Shown: piece by piece, positions 7,750-14,981 of the stretch | How the letters are laid out: every line of letters begins with the position of its first letter | Position numbering within the stretch: position 1 is the stretch's first letter | Source of the DNA: Myxococcus xanthus | GTDB lineage: Bacteria; Myxococcota; Myxococcia; Myxococcales; Myxococcaceae | NCBI RefSeq assembly: GCF_013116825.1 | Contig: NZ_JABFNS010000093.1 | Location: 1-37,771 of the forward strand | Length of the DNA: 37,771 nt | Direction: 5' to 3' | Notes under the pieces: model-generated | What the model saw: only the letters and a program-made list of their open reading frames with translations | What the model was told of the DNA's origin: nothing | Database searches by the model: none | Position numbers and translations under genes: made by a program

Positions 7750-8316
7750 ATGAGTCGGATTGGAAAACTGGCGATCAAGCTCGGCGACAAGACGAAGGCC
7801 GTCATCGCCGGCGAGCAGGTGAACTTCGAGGGCCCCAAGGGCAAGCTGTCGGTGAAGCTGCCTGGCAAGGTCAAGGTCGAGATCAAGGACGGCCAGATGA
7901 CCGTGCAGCGCGAGGATGACTCGCGCGAGGCGCGCAGCCTGCACGGCCTGACCCGGACCATCCTCGCGAACGCCGCGAAGGGTGTGAGCACGGGCTTCGA
8001 GAAGAAGCTGGACATTCGTGGCGTTGGCTTCCGCGCCGAGGTGAAGGGCAAGGCCATTCACTTCGCGCTGGGGTTCTCGCACCCGGTGGTGTTCAACCTG
8101 CCCGAGGGCGTGACGGCGGAAGTCGACAAGGCGCCGCGCAACGAGGACAGCTTGCCCACCATGGGCCTGACGCTCCGTTCTTCGGACAAGGAAGCGCTGG
8201 GCGCGACGGCGGTGAACATCCGCTCGCTGCGTCCCCCCGAGCCCTACAAGGGCAAGGGCATCAAGTACGCCGAGGAGCGCATCCGCCGCAAGGAGGGCAA
8301 GACCGGTACGACCTAG
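7750..8316 (+). CDS. rplF: 50S ribosomal protein L6
   Basis: L6, 188 aa, lies near the factor-binding site of the large subunit. It begins MSRIGKLAIKLGDK and has the internal duplication typical of L6, with FEGPKGKLSVKLPG in the first half. The C-terminal signature RPPEPYKGKGIKYAEERIRRKEGK is complete. SD GAGG lies upstream. Confidence 0.97.
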   Translation: MSRIGKLAIKLGDKTKAVIAGEQVNFEGPKGKLSVKLPGKVKVEIKDGQMTVQREDDSREARSLHGLTRTILANAAKGVSTGFEKKLDIRGVGFRAEVKGKAIHFALGFSHPVVFNLPEGVTAEVDKAPRNEDSLPTMGLTLRSSDKEALGATAVNIRSLRPPEPYKGKGIKYAEERIRRKEGKTGTT

Positions 8317-8346
8317 TCGTCCTGTCTTTCCTAAGTGTTCCAAACT

Positions 8347-8406
8347 CCACCGGGTCCTCGGGACCTGGTGGCATCATCCGGAGGCGGAAGGCCGCATCGC
8401 CTCCGG
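8347..8406 (+). other. Two tandem hairpins in the rplF-rplR gap
   Basis: Hairpin 1: CCACCGGGTCC (8347-8357) pairs with GGACCTGGTGG (8361-8371), one G-T wobble and a 3-nt loop. Hairpin 2: CCGGAGGCG (8378-8386) pairs perfectly with CGCCTCCGG (8398-8406). The second ends just ahead of the rplR SD (AAAAGGAAG). The paired layout resembles that in the rplX-rplE gap. Confidence 0.6.
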
Positions 8407-8424
8407 ACGGAAAAGGAAGCAGCC

Positions 8425-8781
8425 ATGCCTACGAAGATTGAAGCCCGTCTCAAGAGGAAGAACCGCATCCGCAAGAAGCTGTCGGGTACGACAGAGCGGC
8501 CGCGGCTCACCGTGTACAAGAGCCTCAAGCACATCTACGCGCAGGTGGTGGACGACACCACGGGCAAGACGCTGGCGTTTGCCTCGTCGCTCTCCAAGGA
8601 CCTGAAGGGTCAGGACGAGGGCGACAAGAAGGCGGATGCGAAGCGTGTTGGTGCTCTGATTGCGCAGAAGTGCAAGGCTGCCAACGTCGAAGCGGTGGTG
8701 TTCGACCGCAACGGCTTCCCTTATCACGGGCGCATCGCCGCCGTGGCCGACGCCGCGCGCGAGGCCGGGCTGAAGTTCTAA
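8425..8781 (+). CDS. rplR: 50S ribosomal protein L18
   Basis: L18, 118 aa, binds 5S rRNA. Family strings: KRKNRIRKKLSGTTERPRLTVYKSLKHIYAQVVDDTTGKTLAFASS near the start and VVFDRNGFPYHGRIAAVADAAREAGLKF at the end. ATG 8425 has AAAAGGAAG upstream. The longer open frame starting at 8335 would run through the two hairpins and is rejected. Confidence 0.97.
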   Translation: MPTKIEARLKRKNRIRKKLSGTTERPRLTVYKSLKHIYAQVVDDTTGKTLAFASSLSKDLKGQDEGDKKADAKRVGALIAQKCKAANVEAVVFDRNGFPYHGRIAAVADAAREAGLKF

Positions 8782-8803
8782 GAATTCGAAAGGAATCCCC
8801 CAA

Positions 8804-9325
8804 GTGGCAACTCCGATCAATCCGAACGATCTGGACCTCACCGACCGCGTGGTGAATATCAACCGCGTGGCCAAGGTCGTGAAGGGCGGCCGCCGTTTCT
8901 CGTTCGCCGCCCTGGTGGTGGTGGGGGACGGCGCCGGACACGTGGGCGTCGGCCTGGGTAAGGCCAACGAAGTCCCCGAGGCCATCCGCAAGGGTGGTGA
9001 GAACGCGAAGAAGAACCTGTTCCGCGTCCCGCTCGTGGGTCACACCATTCCGCATGAGGTGCTCGGGCACTTCGGCGCTGGCTGGGTGCTGTTGAAGCCA
9101 GCCACCCAGGGTACGGGCGTCATCGCCGGCGGCGCGGTTCGCGCGGTGCTGGAGGCGGCGGGCATCCGGAACATCCTGACCAAGAGCCAGGGGTCGCGGA
9201 ATCCGCACAACGTGCTGAAGGCCACTGTCGCTGGTCTGAAGCTGCTGCGCAGCGCGGAGCAGGTTTCGCGTCTCCGTGGCAAGGACGTCGAGCCGGCGAA
9301 GCTCGCCGGGGAGCAGAGGGGCTAG
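8804..9325 (+). CDS. rpsE: 30S ribosomal protein S5
   Basis: S5, 173 aa, involved in mRNA helicase activity and decoding fidelity. It shows the double-stranded-RNA-binding N-domain (VVNINRVAKVVKGGRRFSFAALVVVGDGAGHVGVGLGKANEVPEAIRKG) and the C-domain GTGVIAGGAVRAVLEAAGIRNILTKSQGSRNPHNVLKAT. The start is GTG 8804, with AAAGGAAT upstream. Only 3 bases separate its stop from rpmD, implying coupling. Confidence 0.97.
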   Translation: MATPINPNDLDLTDRVVNINRVAKVVKGGRRFSFAALVVVGDGAGHVGVGLGKANEVPEAIRKGGENAKKNLFRVPLVGHTIPHEVLGHFGAGWVLLKPATQGTGVIAGGAVRAVLEAAGIRNILTKSQGSRNPHNVLKATVAGLKLLRSAEQVSRLRGKDVEPAKLAGEQRG

Positions 9326-9328
9326 CCC

Positions 9329-9598
9329 ATGGCGCTCAAGGTGAAGCTGGTGAAGAGCTTTGCGGGTGCGTCCAGCGACATGCTGGACACCATCCGTGGG
9401 CTGGGCCTGAAGAAGTTCGGTGACGAGCGGCTCCTCAAGGACACGCCTGCGGTTCGCGGGATGGCGTTCAAGGTGAAGCACCTGGTCACCCTGGAAACCG
9501 TTTCCGGCGACGCGCCGGCGCCCAAGCGCCGCAAGCCCGCCAAGATTGCCCTGCGGGAGCGGGCGATCGCGTATCAGGCCAAGCAGAACAAGGCCTGA
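9329..9598 (+). CDS. rpmD: 50S ribosomal protein L30 with C-terminal extension
   Basis: The first ~60 residues form the L30 fold (LKVKLVKSFAGASSDMLDTIRGLGLKKFGDERLLKDTPAVRGMAFKVKHLVTLE). L30 is usually about 60 aa; this one is 89 aa, with a basic tail (KRRKPAKIALRERAIAYQAK). It starts at ATG 9329, three bases after the rpsE stop. Identity also follows from position between rpsE and rplO. Confidence 0.93.
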   Translation: MALKVKLVKSFAGASSDMLDTIRGLGLKKFGDERLLKDTPAVRGMAFKVKHLVTLETVSGDAPAPKRRKPAKIALRERAIAYQAKQNKA

Positions 9599-9618
9599 GT
9601 CACGAGAGGATCGAGACG

Positions 9619-10146
9619 ATGAGCACTCTGAACAAACTGCAGCGTCCGGCGCGCTCGTGGCACCGCAAGAAGCGCGTAGGCCGCGGCCAGGGTAGTGGTC
9701 TTGGCAAGACGGCCGGCCGTGGTGGCAAGGGCCAGAAGGCCCGCACCGGCAACATGCGGTTCGAAGGCTTCGAGGGTGGCCAGAGCCCCCTGCAGCGGCG
9801 CTTGCCGAAGTTTGGCTTCACGCCGCCGAACCGGACCGTCTACGCGGTCGTCAACCTGTCGGACCTCGAGCACCACTTCGATGCCGGCGCCACGGCGGAC
9901 GTGGAGACGTTGCGCAAGGTCGGCCTGGTGAAGGGCCGCTACCACGGCGTGAAGCTGCTGGCTCGGGGCGAGTTGACCAAGAAGGTCACCGTGGTCGTGC
10001 ACAAGGCGTCCGAGGCGGCGAAGGCGGCCATCCAGAAGGCGGGCGGCGCAGTGGAAGAGATTCCGCTGGTGGCCCACAAGCCGGAGTCCGCGGCCAAGGC
10101 GCACGCTGGCAAGGGCGTCAAGGCTCCCCGGCAGCCCAAGGCCTGA
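9619..10146 (+). CDS. rplO: 50S ribosomal protein L15
   Basis: L15, 175 aa, a late assembly protein of the large subunit. The Gly-rich basic start KKRVGRGQGSGLGKTAGRGGKGQKAR and the RFEGFEGGQSPLQRRLPKFGF segment are diagnostic. KASEAAKAAIQKAGG is the typical end of the family. About 30 further residues (Ala/Lys/Pro-rich) form a C-terminal tail. It is followed by a hairpin and an intrinsic terminator before secY. Confidence 0.96.
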   Translation: MSTLNKLQRPARSWHRKKRVGRGQGSGLGKTAGRGGKGQKARTGNMRFEGFEGGQSPLQRRLPKFGFTPPNRTVYAVVNLSDLEHHFDAGATADVETLRKVGLVKGRYHGVKLLARGELTKKVTVVVHKASEAAKAAIQKAGGAVEEIPLVAHKPESAAKAHAGKGVKAPRQPKA

Positions 10147-10155
10147 GCGTGCCTG

Positions 10156-10183
10156 GCGCGCATCACTTGCTGGTGGTGCGCGC
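10156..10183 (+). other. 11-bp hairpin after rplO
   Basis: GCGCGCATCAC (10156-10166) pairs with GTGGTGCGCGC (10173-10183) through one T-G wobble, with a 6-nt loop. It starts 10 bases after the rplO stop and precedes the terminator at 10206-10240. Confidence 0.55.
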
Positions 10184-10205
10184 AGTTTCGCTTGTGTAGG
10201 CTTCT

Positions 10206-10240
10206 GCGCCCCTTTCCCACTCGTGGAACAGGGGCGTTTT
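10206..10240 (+). terminator. Intrinsic terminator or attenuator between rplO and secY
   Basis: CGCCCCT (10207-10213) pairs with AGGGGCG (10230-10236). An inner CCAC/GTGG stem (10217-10220, 10223-10226) closes a TC loop, and TTTT follows at 10237-10240. This is a classic Rho-independent shape only 40 bases ahead of the secY start. It implies partial termination between the spc genes and secY-adk, or its antitermination. Confidence 0.7.
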
Positions 10241-10280
10241 GTCGTCCTGGCAGAACCCTCTCGAAGAGGATGGCTACCCC

Positions 10281-11627
10281 GTGGCTCTGAACGCCTTCGC
10301 CAACGTCTTCCGTATCGCAGAGCTGCGCAGTCGGCTCGCGTATACGCTCGCGCTGCTCGCCGTCTATCGCATCGGCATCTTCATCAACACGCCAGGCGTG
10401 GACCGTTCGGCGATGAACGCGTTCATGGACGCCCAGAAGCAGTCGGGCGGCCTCGTCTCGCTGTTCAACCTCTTCTCCGGCGGCGCGCTGGAGCAGATGT
10501 CCATCTTCGGGTTGGGCATCATGCCGTACGTCAGCGCCTCCATCATCATGCAGCTGCTCGCCGTGGTCGTACCCAGCCTGGAGCGGCTGCAGAAGGAGGG
10601 CGCCGGCGGCCGGCAGAAGATCAACCAGTACACCCGCTACGGCACGATCGCGCTCTCCATCGTGCAGGGCATCGGCATCTCGCGGTGGCTGGCGTCACTG
10701 GGCCGCTCCGACGGTGGCCAGAGCGGCTTCAACCAGGTGGTCGTCCCCGACGACAGCGTCTGGTTCACCTTCATGACGGTGGTCAGCCTCACGGCCGGCA
10801 CGGCCTTCATCATGTGGCTGGGTGAGCGCATCACCGAGCGCGGCATCGGCAACGGCATCTCGCTCATCATCTTCGCCGGTATCGTGGCGGGTCTGCTCCC
10901 GGGCGCGAAGCAGCTGCTGGACCTGACGCGTCAGGACGTCATCTCGATGGCCGAGGTGCTGGCGCTGGTCGTCTTCATGCTGATCATCATCGCCGCGGTC
11001 GTCTACGTGGAGCGAGGCATGCGACGCATCCCCATCCAGTACGCCAAGCGGATGGCGGGACGGCGGATGTTCGCCGGCCAGGCGACCTACTTCCCGATGA
11101 AGGTGAACACCTCGGGCGTGATTCCTCCCATCTTCGCGGGCGCGGTGCTGTCCTTCCCGGCCACCCTGGGAACCTGGTTCCCGTTCCTTCAGGGATTCCA
11201 GCGCGCCATCGAAGGCAACCTGTGGATCTACAACGGGTTGTTTGTCCTGATGGTCATCTTCTTCGCCTACTTCTATACGGCGCTGACGTTCCGGCCGGAC
11301 GATGTGGCGGACAACATCAAGAAGCAGGGTGGCTACATCCCGGGCATCCGTCCGGGCCGTCAGACGGCGGAGTTCATCGAGCGCGTGCTCAACCGGCTCA
11401 CGTTCGGTGGTGCCATCTACCTGTCAGTCGTCTGCGTGATTCCGTCGGTCATCAGCGGCTTGCTGGGGGTGCGGTTCACCTTCGGCGGCACGGCGCTGCT
11501 GATCGTCGTGGGCGTGGCGCTGGATACGGTGCAGCAGATCGAAGGCCACCTCATCAGCCGTAACTACGAGGGCTTTGCCGGTCCTCGCGGCCCGCGCATC
11601 CGGGGCCGGGTGCGCGTGGCGGCCTGA
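10281..11627 (+). CDS. secY: Protein translocase subunit SecY
   Basis: SecY, 448 aa, is the inner-membrane channel of the Sec translocon, partnered by SecE and SecG. About ten TM segments are visible. The start is followed by NAFANVFRIAELRSRLAYTLALLAVYRIG, and GERITERGIGNGISLIIFAGI and RMAGRRMFAGQATYFPMKVNTSGVIPPIFAGA are SecY signatures. GTG 10281 is preferred: it matches the family N-terminus and AGAGGA lies upstream. A TTG at 10239 overlaps the terminator T tract and is unlikely. Confidence 0.95.
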   Translation: MALNAFANVFRIAELRSRLAYTLALLAVYRIGIFINTPGVDRSAMNAFMDAQKQSGGLVSLFNLFSGGALEQMSIFGLGIMPYVSASIIMQLLAVVVPSLERLQKEGAGGRQKINQYTRYGTIALSIVQGIGISRWLASLGRSDGGQSGFNQVVVPDDSVWFTFMTVVSLTAGTAFIMWLGERITERGIGNGISLIIFAGIVAGLLPGAKQLLDLTRQDVISMAEVLALVVFMLIIIAAVVYVERGMRRIPIQYAKRMAGRRMFAGQATYFPMKVNTSGVIPPIFAGAVLSFPATLGTWFPFLQGFQRAIEGNLWIYNGLFVLMVIFFAYFYTALTFRPDDVADNIKKQGGYIPGIRPGRQTAEFIERVLNRLTFGGAIYLSVVCVIPSVISGLLGVRFTFGGTALLIVVGVALDTVQQIEGHLISRNYEGFAGPRGPRIRGRVRVAA

Positions 11628-11647
11628 GCATCCGCGCGGGTGTTCCG

Positions 11648-11678
11648 GGCGCCTCTCCCCGTCGCGGGGAGGGGCGCC
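11648..11678 (+). terminator. Strong hairpin after secY (probable terminator)
   Basis: A 14-bp stem runs from GGCGCC at 11648 to GGCGCC ending at 11678, with a TCG loop and one wobble. TCGTCGTT follows, a poor T tract. It sits 20 bases after the secY stop and 112 before adk. A weak promoter-like GATATT lies near 11,708-11,713, with no convincing -35. Confidence 0.6.
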
Positions 11679-11790
11679 TCGTCGTTCCCAGGCTAGATGT
11701 AGTTCAAAGATATTCGCTGGTGCACACGGAGCGCGCTCGGGGGTTTGAGTCCTACGACTTCCGTGCCTTCCTTCGGAGCTGAGAGGACAC

Positions 11791-12438
11791 ATGAACCTGA
11801 TCCTGTTGGGGCCGCCGAACGCGGGGAAGGGGACGCAGGCGAAGCGACTGTTCGCCGACTTCCAGATCCCCCAGATCTCCACCGGGGACATCCTCCGCAA
11901 GGCAGTCGCGGAGGGCACGGAACTGGGGAGGGTGGCCGGCCCCCTGATGGCGGCCGGGCAGTACGTCCCGGACGACGTGGTGATTGGCATCGTCGAGGAG
12001 CGCCTCAAGGAGGCGGACGTGGCCAAGGGCTTCGTCCTGGACGGCTTCCCGCGCACGCCGGGCCAGGCGGACGCGCTGGACAAGATGCTGGGTCGCCTGG
12101 GCAAGCAGCTGAGCGCCGTCATCTCGCTCGAGGTGCCGCACGCGAAGCTGGTGGAGCGCGGCTCTGGACGGCGGGTCTGCCCGGCGGATGGCAGCGTCTA
12201 CCACGTCTACCAGAGCCCGCCGAAGCGGGCGGGGTACTGTGACAAGTGCAATACCGGGCTTGTCCAGCGCCCGGATGATATGCCCGAGGTCATCGAGAAG
12301 CGCCTTGAGAAGTACGACTCGGAGACGGCGCCGCTGAAGGCCTTCTATGAGAAGAAGGGCCTGCTCAAGAGCGTGGACGGCGTGGGCACGCCCGAGGGCA
12401 TCTACGAGGAAATCAAGGCCGCTGCGGGCAAAGCCTGA
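11791..12438 (+). CDS. adk: Adenylate kinase
   Basis: Adenylate kinase, 215 aa, long (LID-domain) form, interconverts ATP + AMP and 2 ADP in the cytoplasm. P-loop GPPNAGKGT at residues 7-15; the family usually has GAGKGT, here NAGKGT. STGDILR and GFVLDGFPRTPGQA form the AMP site. The LID has C130, C150 and C153 but Asp at 133 where four-Cys zinc LIDs have Cys, so metal binding would be 3Cys/1Asp. It is often found after secY. No map gene follows. Confidence 0.97.
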   Translation: MNLILLGPPNAGKGTQAKRLFADFQIPQISTGDILRKAVAEGTELGRVAGPLMAAGQYVPDDVVIGIVEERLKEADVAKGFVLDGFPRTPGQADALDKMLGRLGKQLSAVISLEVPHAKLVERGSGRRVCPADGSVYHVYQSPPKRAGYCDKCNTGLVQRPDDMPEVIEKRLEKYDSETAPLKAFYEKKGLLKSVDGVGTPEGIYEEIKAAAGKA

Positions 12439-12793
12439 TCCATCTGGCGGGTGGGGTGGTAGCCTGGCTGGTACCTCCTCGCTGGCTTGCCGCTTCAACG
12501 ACGGAGCTTGCTTCCCTTCGAGGGGGGGAACTCCGGCTCAATGGATCTGGACTCCCGTGCGGGACGGGCGCATTTTCACCCCGCGGGAGCGCACGCGCTC
12601 CCGGTGTGGTCCTTGACGTGGGTCTCACAGATTGAGTTGATTTTGCCCCGACAGCGGGTGAAGTGGCCCGGTGTTATGTCGGGTTAGTAGGAAACCAAGT
12701 TTTGCAGTCGCGCGACGCTTGCCACTTGCGGACCAAAGTGCTATCCCGCCGCGCTTCCAAGAGGTTCGTGGTCCGGGGAAGAGAGTCTGACGC
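12439..12793 (+). other. 355-bp non-coding gap where map is usually found
   Basis: No credible gene is seen on either strand. It contains two hairpins. The first pairs CGGAG 12502-12506 with CTCCG 12531-12535, plus inner TTCCC/GGGAA. The second is CGGGAGCG 12584-12591 with CGCTCCCG 12596-12603. It also holds the palindrome GTCGCGCGAC at 12707-12716 and the infA promoter candidate. No remnant of methionine aminopeptidase was recognised. Confidence 0.6.
12719..12747 (+). promoter_or_regulatory. Candidate promoter for infA and the alpha-type segment
   Basis: TTGCCA (12719-12724), a 17-bp spacer and TATCCC (12742-12747) with extended TG at 12739-12740. A GC-rich discriminator containing CCGCGC follows. 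The layout mirrors the rpsJ candidate promoter. A perfect palindrome GTCGCGCGAC ends two bases upstream of the -35. Predicted leader is about 40 nt. Confidence 0.5.
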
Positions 12794-13012
12794 TTGCCGA
12801 AGGATGATTCCATCGAAGTCGAGGGGACCGTGATGGAGCCCCTCCCGAACGCGATGTTCCGCGTGGTGCTGGACAACGGCCACAAGGTGCTCGCGCACAT
12901 CTCGGGCAAGATGAGGATGCACTTCATCCGCATCCTCCCGGGTGACAAGGTGAAGGTCGAACTGTCTCCGTACGACCTGACGCGCGGGCGGATCACGTAC
13001 CGGGCGAAGTAG
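12794..13012 (+). CDS. infA: Translation initiation factor IF-1
   Basis: IF-1, 72 aa, a single OB-fold that occupies the A site during initiation. Family strings: DDSIEVEGTVMEPLPNAMFRVVLDNGHKVLAHISGKMRMHFIRILPGDKVKVELSPYDLTRGRITYR, a full-length match. The start is TTG 12794, required to give MPKDDSIEVEG; GAAGAGAG lies a little far upstream. A TTG start for an initiation factor is notable. It ends with tandem TAG stops. Confidence 0.97.
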   Translation: MPKDDSIEVEGTVMEPLPNAMFRVVLDNGHKVLAHISGKMRMHFIRILPGDKVKVELSPYDLTRGRITYRAK

Positions 13013-13021
13013 TAGGGTGTA

Positions 13022-13061
13022 CCCGCCTGGGAATGGCGGGCCGCCCGTTGGGCTTTTCTTT
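13022..13061 (+). terminator. Attenuator-like hairpins between infA and rpmJ
   Basis: CCCGCC (13022-13027) pairs with GGCGGG (13035-13040). A second short hairpin, GCCC (13043-13046) with GGGC (13050-13053), is followed by TTTTCTTT (13054-13061). The T tract supports at least partial termination. The GGCGGG and adjoining CCGCCC are mutually complementary, so alternative folds are possible. Confidence 0.5.
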
Positions 13062-13085
13062 AGCTGAGGAAGGAAGTTCGCTCCA

Positions 13086-13202
13086 ATGAAGGTTCGGGCG
13101 TCCGTCAAGAAGATCTGCGACAAGTGCAAGGTTGTTCGCCGTAAGGGAATCGTGCGCATCATCTGCGCCTCCAACCCCCGGCACAAGCAGCGCCAGGGCT
13201 AG
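13086..13202 (+). CDS. rpmJ: 50S ribosomal protein L36, zinc-binding type
   Basis: L36, 38 aa, the smallest ribosomal protein. It starts MKVRASVKKICDKCK and has the zinc motif C11-x2-C14...C27-x4-H32. It is short of the commonest family end but complete, finishing KQRQG. ATG 13086 has GAGGAAGGAAG about 12 bases upstream. Position between infA and rpsM is canonical. Confidence 0.95.
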   Translation: MKVRASVKKICDKCKVVRRKGIVRIICASNPRHKQRQG

Positions 13203-13256
13203 CGGCCAAGCGGCCGTTGGCTTCAGACCAACTCCACATAAGAAAGAAGACCGAAG

Positions 13257-13640
13257 ATGGCTCGTATCGCCGGCATCGATCTGCCGCCCAACAAGCGTGC
13301 GGTGATCTCGCTCCAGTACATCTACGGGATCGGCAACAAGTCCGCGCAAGACATCATTGCTGCGGCGGGCATCGATCCCACGACCCGGACCAAGGACCTC
13401 ACCGAGGAGCAGGCCCGCAAGATCCGCGAGATCATCGAGGCCAGCTACAAGGTGGAGGGTGACCTCCGGCGCGAAGTCACCATGAACATCAAGCGGCTGA
13501 TGGACCTGGGGTGCTACCGGGGCCTTCGTCACCGCAAGGGCCTGCCGGTTCGTGGCCAGCGGACCCACACCAACGCGCGTACCCGCAAGGGTCCGAAGCG
13601 GGGCATCGTCCGGGCGAAGCCGGCAGCTCCGGCCCGGTAA
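13257..13640 (+). CDS. rpsM: 30S ribosomal protein S13
   Basis: S13, 127 aa, forms the head bridge to L5 and contacts P-site tRNA. Family motifs: MARIAGIDLPPNKRAVISLQYIYGIGN, the helix-hairpin-helix region and the C-terminal LRHRKGLPVRGQRTHTNARTRKGPKR. SD AAGA is modest. Normal length with a short Ala/Pro end. Confidence 0.97.
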   Translation: MARIAGIDLPPNKRAVISLQYIYGIGNKSAQDIIAAAGIDPTTRTKDLTEEQARKIREIIEASYKVEGDLRREVTMNIKRLMDLGCYRGLRHRKGLPVRGQRTHTNARTRKGPKRGIVRAKPAAPAR

Positions 13641-13701
13641 ACGCAGCGCTGGCCCGTAAGGTGCCGGCGTCGATCACCTCCTCCCAGGAGCAGCAACTCA
13701 C

Positions 13702-14142
13702 ATGGCTGACGAGATCAATACTTCGGCTGCGGCGTCCACGGGCGCCGAGGGCGAGGCCCCTGCCGCGAAGAAGTCGAAGCGCAAGGGCAAGAAGAGCATC
13801 CTCAACGGCGTGGTCCACATCCAGTCCACGTTCAACAACACCATCATCACGATCACGGACGTGTCCGGGAACGTGATCTCCTGGTCGTCCGCCGGGGCGC
13901 GTGGCTTCAAGGGAAGCCGCAAGTCCACCCCGTTCGCGGCGCAGGTGGCCGCTGGCGACGCCGCGGCGAAGGCGATGGAGCACGGCCTGAAGAACGTGTC
14001 CGTGTTCGTGAAGGGCCCGGGCGCGGGCCGCGAGTCGGCGCTGCGCGCGCTGGCGGCCGCCGGTCTGAAGATCAACCTCATCCGCGACGTGACGCCCATC
14101 CCGCACAACGGATGCCGTCAGCCCAAGCGTCGCCGCGTCTAA
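13702..14142 (+). CDS. rpsK: 30S ribosomal protein S11 with N-terminal extension
   Basis: S11, 146 aa, platform protein near the E site. Core: GVVHIQSTFNNTIITITDVSGNVISWSSAGARGFKGSRKSTPFAAQ and the C-terminal IRDVTPIPHNGCRQPKRRRV. The N-terminus carries about 15-20 more residues than the ~129-aa E. coli protein (Ala/Glu/Ser-rich then Lys-rich). The SD AGGAG (13686-13690) can pair with CTCCT (13678-13682), a small sequestering hairpin. Confidence 0.96.
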   Translation: MADEINTSAAASTGAEGEAPAAKKSKRKGKKSILNGVVHIQSTFNNTIITITDVSGNVISWSSAGARGFKGSRKSTPFAAQVAAGDAAAKAMEHGLKNVSVFVKGPGAGRESALRALAAAGLKINLIRDVTPIPHNGCRQPKRRRV

Positions 14143-14155
14143 CCCCTTCGTCAGG

Positions 14156-14185
14156 GCTGCCCTTGCACCCTGGTGTGGGGGCGGC
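14156..14185 (+). other. Hairpin between rpsK and rpsD
   Basis: GCTGCCC (14156-14162) pairs with GGGCGGC (14179-14185), one wobble, with an inner CACC/GTG-containing stem. It is 14 bases after the rpsK stop. No T tract follows. Confidence 0.4.
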
Positions 14186-14211
14186 TCCAGATCACCTCTA
14201 AGGACCTCTCA

Positions 14212-14838
14212 ATGGCTCGTTACACTGCCAGCGCCTGCCGTATCTGCCGGCGCGAAAACCTGAAGATGTACCTCAAGGGCGACCGTTGCTACACGGACAA
14301 GTGCGCCATTGAGCGCCGCCCCTATCCCCCGGGTCAGCACGGCCAGGGCCGCGTGAAGTTCTCCGGCTACGGCGTGCAGCTGCGCGAGAAGCAGAAGGTC
14401 AAGCGCATGTACGGCCTGCTGGAGAACCAGTTCCGCGGCTACTACCACCGCGCGTCCGCCGCCAAGGGCAAGACGGGTGAGAACCTCCTGCAGCAGCTGG
14501 AGCTCCGTCTGGACAACGTGGTGTTCCGCATGGGCTTCGCGGACACGCGCAACGAGGCGCGCCAGCTGGTGCGTCACGGTCACTTCCAGGTGAACGGCCG
14601 CAAGGTGAACATCCCCTCGTTCGCCGTGAAGCCGGGCACCGCGGTGGAGGTGGTGGAGAAGAGCCGCAAGGTGCTCCGCATCTCCGAGGCGCTGGAGACG
14701 GTGGACCGCCGTGGCGTTCCGCAGTGGATCTCCCTGGACAAGAAGGCGTTCAAGGGCACGGTCACCACGGTTCCGAACCGTGAGGACCTGACGATGCCCA
14801 TCTCCGAGCAGCTCATCGTCGAGCTCTACTCGAAGTAA
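14212..14838 (+). CDS. rpsD: 30S ribosomal protein S4, zinc-binding type
   Basis: S4, 208 aa, an assembly-initiating protein and part of the mRNA entry helicase. The N-terminus has four cysteines (CRIC at about 9-12, then C26 and C31), the zinc form of S4. The S4 RNA-binding domain is seen as LELRLDNVVFRMGFADTRNEARQLVRHGHFQVNGRKVNIPSF. ATG 14212 is preferred to an upstream GTG at 14173; the family begins MARYTASACRICRRE. Confidence 0.97.
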   Translation: MARYTASACRICRRENLKMYLKGDRCYTDKCAIERRPYPPGQHGQGRVKFSGYGVQLREKQKVKRMYGLLENQFRGYYHRASAAKGKTGENLLQQLELRLDNVVFRMGFADTRNEARQLVRHGHFQVNGRKVNIPSFAVKPGTAVEVVEKSRKVLRISEALETVDRRGVPQWISLDKKAFKGTVTTVPNREDLTMPISEQLIVELYSK

Positions 14839-14858
14839 GCACGCTGGATGTCGCAGTG

Positions 14859-14894
14859 GACGCCCTGGCCGACGAGGCCGGGGCGTCTTGCTTT
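14859..14894 (+). terminator. Intrinsic terminator between rpsD and rpoA
   Basis: A 12-bp stem: GACGCCCTGGCC (14859-14870) with GGCCGGGGCGTC (14876-14887), one T-G wobble, a 5-nt loop, then TTGCTTT (14888-14894). This is one of the best terminator shapes in the window, yet it lies inside the alpha cluster, 20 bases after rpsD and 88 before rpoA. Confidence 0.7.
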
Positions 14895-14981
14895 CAAGCA
14901 GTCTCAGTCCCCGCGTGCGCATCCTCCCGCCAGGCCGGTGGGTAAGTCGGTGGTGTGGCACGAACCGAGGAGCGGTACACC

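Noticed and set aside
10239..10280. TTG 10239 as the secY start
   Set aside because: It lies in the T tract of an intrinsic terminator and adds residues not found in SecY; GTG 10281 matches the family N-terminus.
12347..12687. Short open frames in the adk-infA gap as a truncated map gene
   Set aside because: Translations show none of the methionine aminopeptidase metal-ligand motifs and lack ribosome-binding sites.
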